Source of the DNA: a virus
Direction: 5' to 3' (one strand)
IMG/VR virus record: IMGVR_UViG_3300023179_000002
Coordinates: 1 to 50,720 of that record
Length of the DNA stretch: 50,720 nucleotides
Shown here: one piece after another, positions 49,852-50,720 of the stretch
Layout: every line of letters starts with the position of its first letter
Position numbering within the stretch: the stretch's first letter is position 1
The notes under the pieces: generated by a model
Databases searched by the model: none
What the model saw: only the letters and a program-made list of their open reading frames with translations
Told to the model about the DNA's origin: nothing
Translations under genes and position numbers: made by a program

Positions 49852-50118
49852 CCTTAGCCGCCTTATCGATTGCAAGGCGACCGCGGCGACATAGCACCTT
49901 GCAGGAGCGTGCTGGACGCACCTTAGTGGCCTGAAATGGTTTTTTGCCATTGACGGCCACCAGTCGCGCCAAAGTGTGGGCCTTGTATGGCCGCAGCGAT
50001 GGCGCATAGTTCATCTTGCATGGTATATCCATGCAAACGGGCAGTGGCGGCTCATCACCGCCACTGCTTTTTCAGTAGAAATACTGCGACAACTCAACTC
50101 AAAGTACTGTTGCCGGAA
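49852..50118. other. Noncoding stretch between gcrA and the secreted protein
   Basis: An antisense frame (49724-50032) overlaps the end of gcrA but shows no protein-like features. Apart from the terminator at 50041-50072, I see nothing. Confidence 0.5.
50041..50072 (+). terminator. Rho-independent terminator of the methyltransferase-gcrA unit
   Basis: GCAGTGGCGG (50041-50050) pairs with CCGCCACTGC (50058-50067) around a 7-nt loop, then TTTTTC. It is a strong + strand intrinsic terminator. Confidence 0.9.
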
Positions 50119-50421
50119 TTAAAATACTGCTGGCTGCCCTTTTAGAGGCAGCTTCAGGTGCAACAACTCACCCGCATCGACCACACCCCCACGCCCATCA
50201 GGCGTCACGACCAGTACCGTAAAGGTCTCTTTCTCCGCACCAGCCCAGAACATAACCACGTTGCCAGAGTGGCTCAGACCACTCACCACGGGCTCTTCTT
50301 TAAATTCCTTGCGTAGGGTACCAGCCAGCTCCTTTGCATCACCACACATGGGCTGCGCCAACGCTGTGCTGGCTACAGAGAACATGGTCCCAAGGGCAAC
50401 GGCTAGTCTCATCACACGCAT
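50119..50421 (-). CDS. Secreted small protein of a conserved phage/marine family
   Basis: 100 residues from ATG 50421 (ATG 50412 possible). A signal peptide (RLAVALGTMFSVASTALAQ) precedes CGDAKELAGTLRKEFKEEPV, SGLSHSGNVVMFWAG and TPDGRGGVVDAGE. This follows a small family of periplasmic proteins, C..(10-15)..GL...G..V..(W/F)A...G.wTil.t.PdG...v..GE. Function unknown. It is transcribed away from the origin-like region. Confidence 0.7.
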   Translation of the reverse strand: MRVMRLAVALGTMFSVASTALAQPMCGDAKELAGTLRKEFKEEPVVSGLSHSGNVVMFWAGAEKETFTVLVVTPDGRGGVVDAGELLHLKLPLKGQPAVF

Positions 50422-50593
50422 AGCGTCTCATGATCCAAGGCTCGGGGTCAAGGGTAATTTTGTAGTGAGAAATTAACTTTTTTGAAAAATTGGGTCGCAC
50501 CAAAAATGGTATGGGACCCAGCATCCGAAGGAGGGTACCCCTTATTTTGGCACATACCCCCCTTAAAAAGGTAAGGACTTACTGTTTTTCGGC
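50422..50593. other. Noncoding start of the origin-like region
   Basis: No gene is seen. On the - strand TTGACC upstream of the secreted gene may be part of its promoter. AAAAAGGTAAG (50565-50575) repeats the motif found at 251-261 and 369-379. The region is continuous with position 1 through the circular junction. Confidence 0.5.
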
Positions 50594-50720
50594 AATGTTT
50601 CACGTGAAACATTAACCCTTAACCTTTCTGCAAAATAAATTACCCTTTATGGGTAACTATAGGTGCATGGCTTGGCTTTGTATGACTCCTGATCCATTGG
50701 ATCATGCGCCTTTGTGCAAG
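50594..50720. repeat. Right copy of 127-bp terminal direct repeat
   Basis: Identical to bases 1-127, including the perfect parS site (50596-50611). It is the closing overlap of the circular contig. Confidence 0.95.

Noticed and set aside
49724-50032. 102-codon - strand frame overlapping gcrA
   Set aside because: It is antisense to the gcrA 3' end, has no ribosome site and no protein-like pattern.

Overview
The window is one complete genome of a tailed phage. Bases 1-127 are repeated exactly at 50594-50720, so the 50,593-bp unit closes into a circle. An overlap of exactly 127 bases is a common assembler k-mer, so it is more likely an assembly overlap than a biological terminal repeat. The virion genes are of the P22/Sf6 podovirus type: large terminase, P22-like portal, scaffold, P22-like coat, gp4-like and gp10-like tail proteins, internal ejection proteins, tailspike and collar-domain fibres. 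This points to headful packaging and a short tail. The host is most likely an alphaproteobacterium, because the genome encodes a GcrA-type regulator, a family known from that class. No integrase or recognisable CI repressor is seen.

Layout: 50422-881 (across the circle junction) is a noncoding, partly very AT-rich region with three parS-like palindromes, repeats and a promoter, and is the best candidate for origin and partition functions. 882-10764 (+) is a dense early block of small, mostly unrecognised genes, interrupted by a tRNA-like gene and a full-length cysteinyl-tRNA synthetase. 10830-23489 (+) is the replication and metabolism block: primase-helicase, thymidylate-kinase-like/UDG-like fusion, family A DNA polymerase, VRR-NUC-like nuclease, SNF2 helicase and a glycosyltransferase-methyltransferase fusion. 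47556-23437 (-) is one 24-kb late operon. It starts with a NusG/RfaH paralogue, then packaging, head, tail and ejection genes, tailspike, and a lysis cassette (holin candidates, amidase, Rz/Rz1). The two arms meet tail to tail and overlap by 53 bp. 47597-50421 is a switch-like region with a DUF6321-like protein, a beta-class DNA methyltransferase, a GcrA-HTH fusion and a secreted protein.

The most distinctive feature is a set of apparent host cell-cycle and chromosome-maintenance mimics. A GcrA-like DNA-binding domain is joined to a Cro/CI-type helix-turn-helix. A DNA methyltransferase sits directly upstream of it, and both genes lie behind copies of the same 94-bp regulatory segment, each carrying a GANTC site next to a TTGACA box. 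Perfect and near-perfect parS sites are present without any parA or parB. Together with the phage NusG, the phage CysRS and two GT9-like glycosyltransferases, these suggest a phage that reprograms host transcription and may persist by using the host ParB. These functional links are inferences from sequence read by eye; no database search was run.
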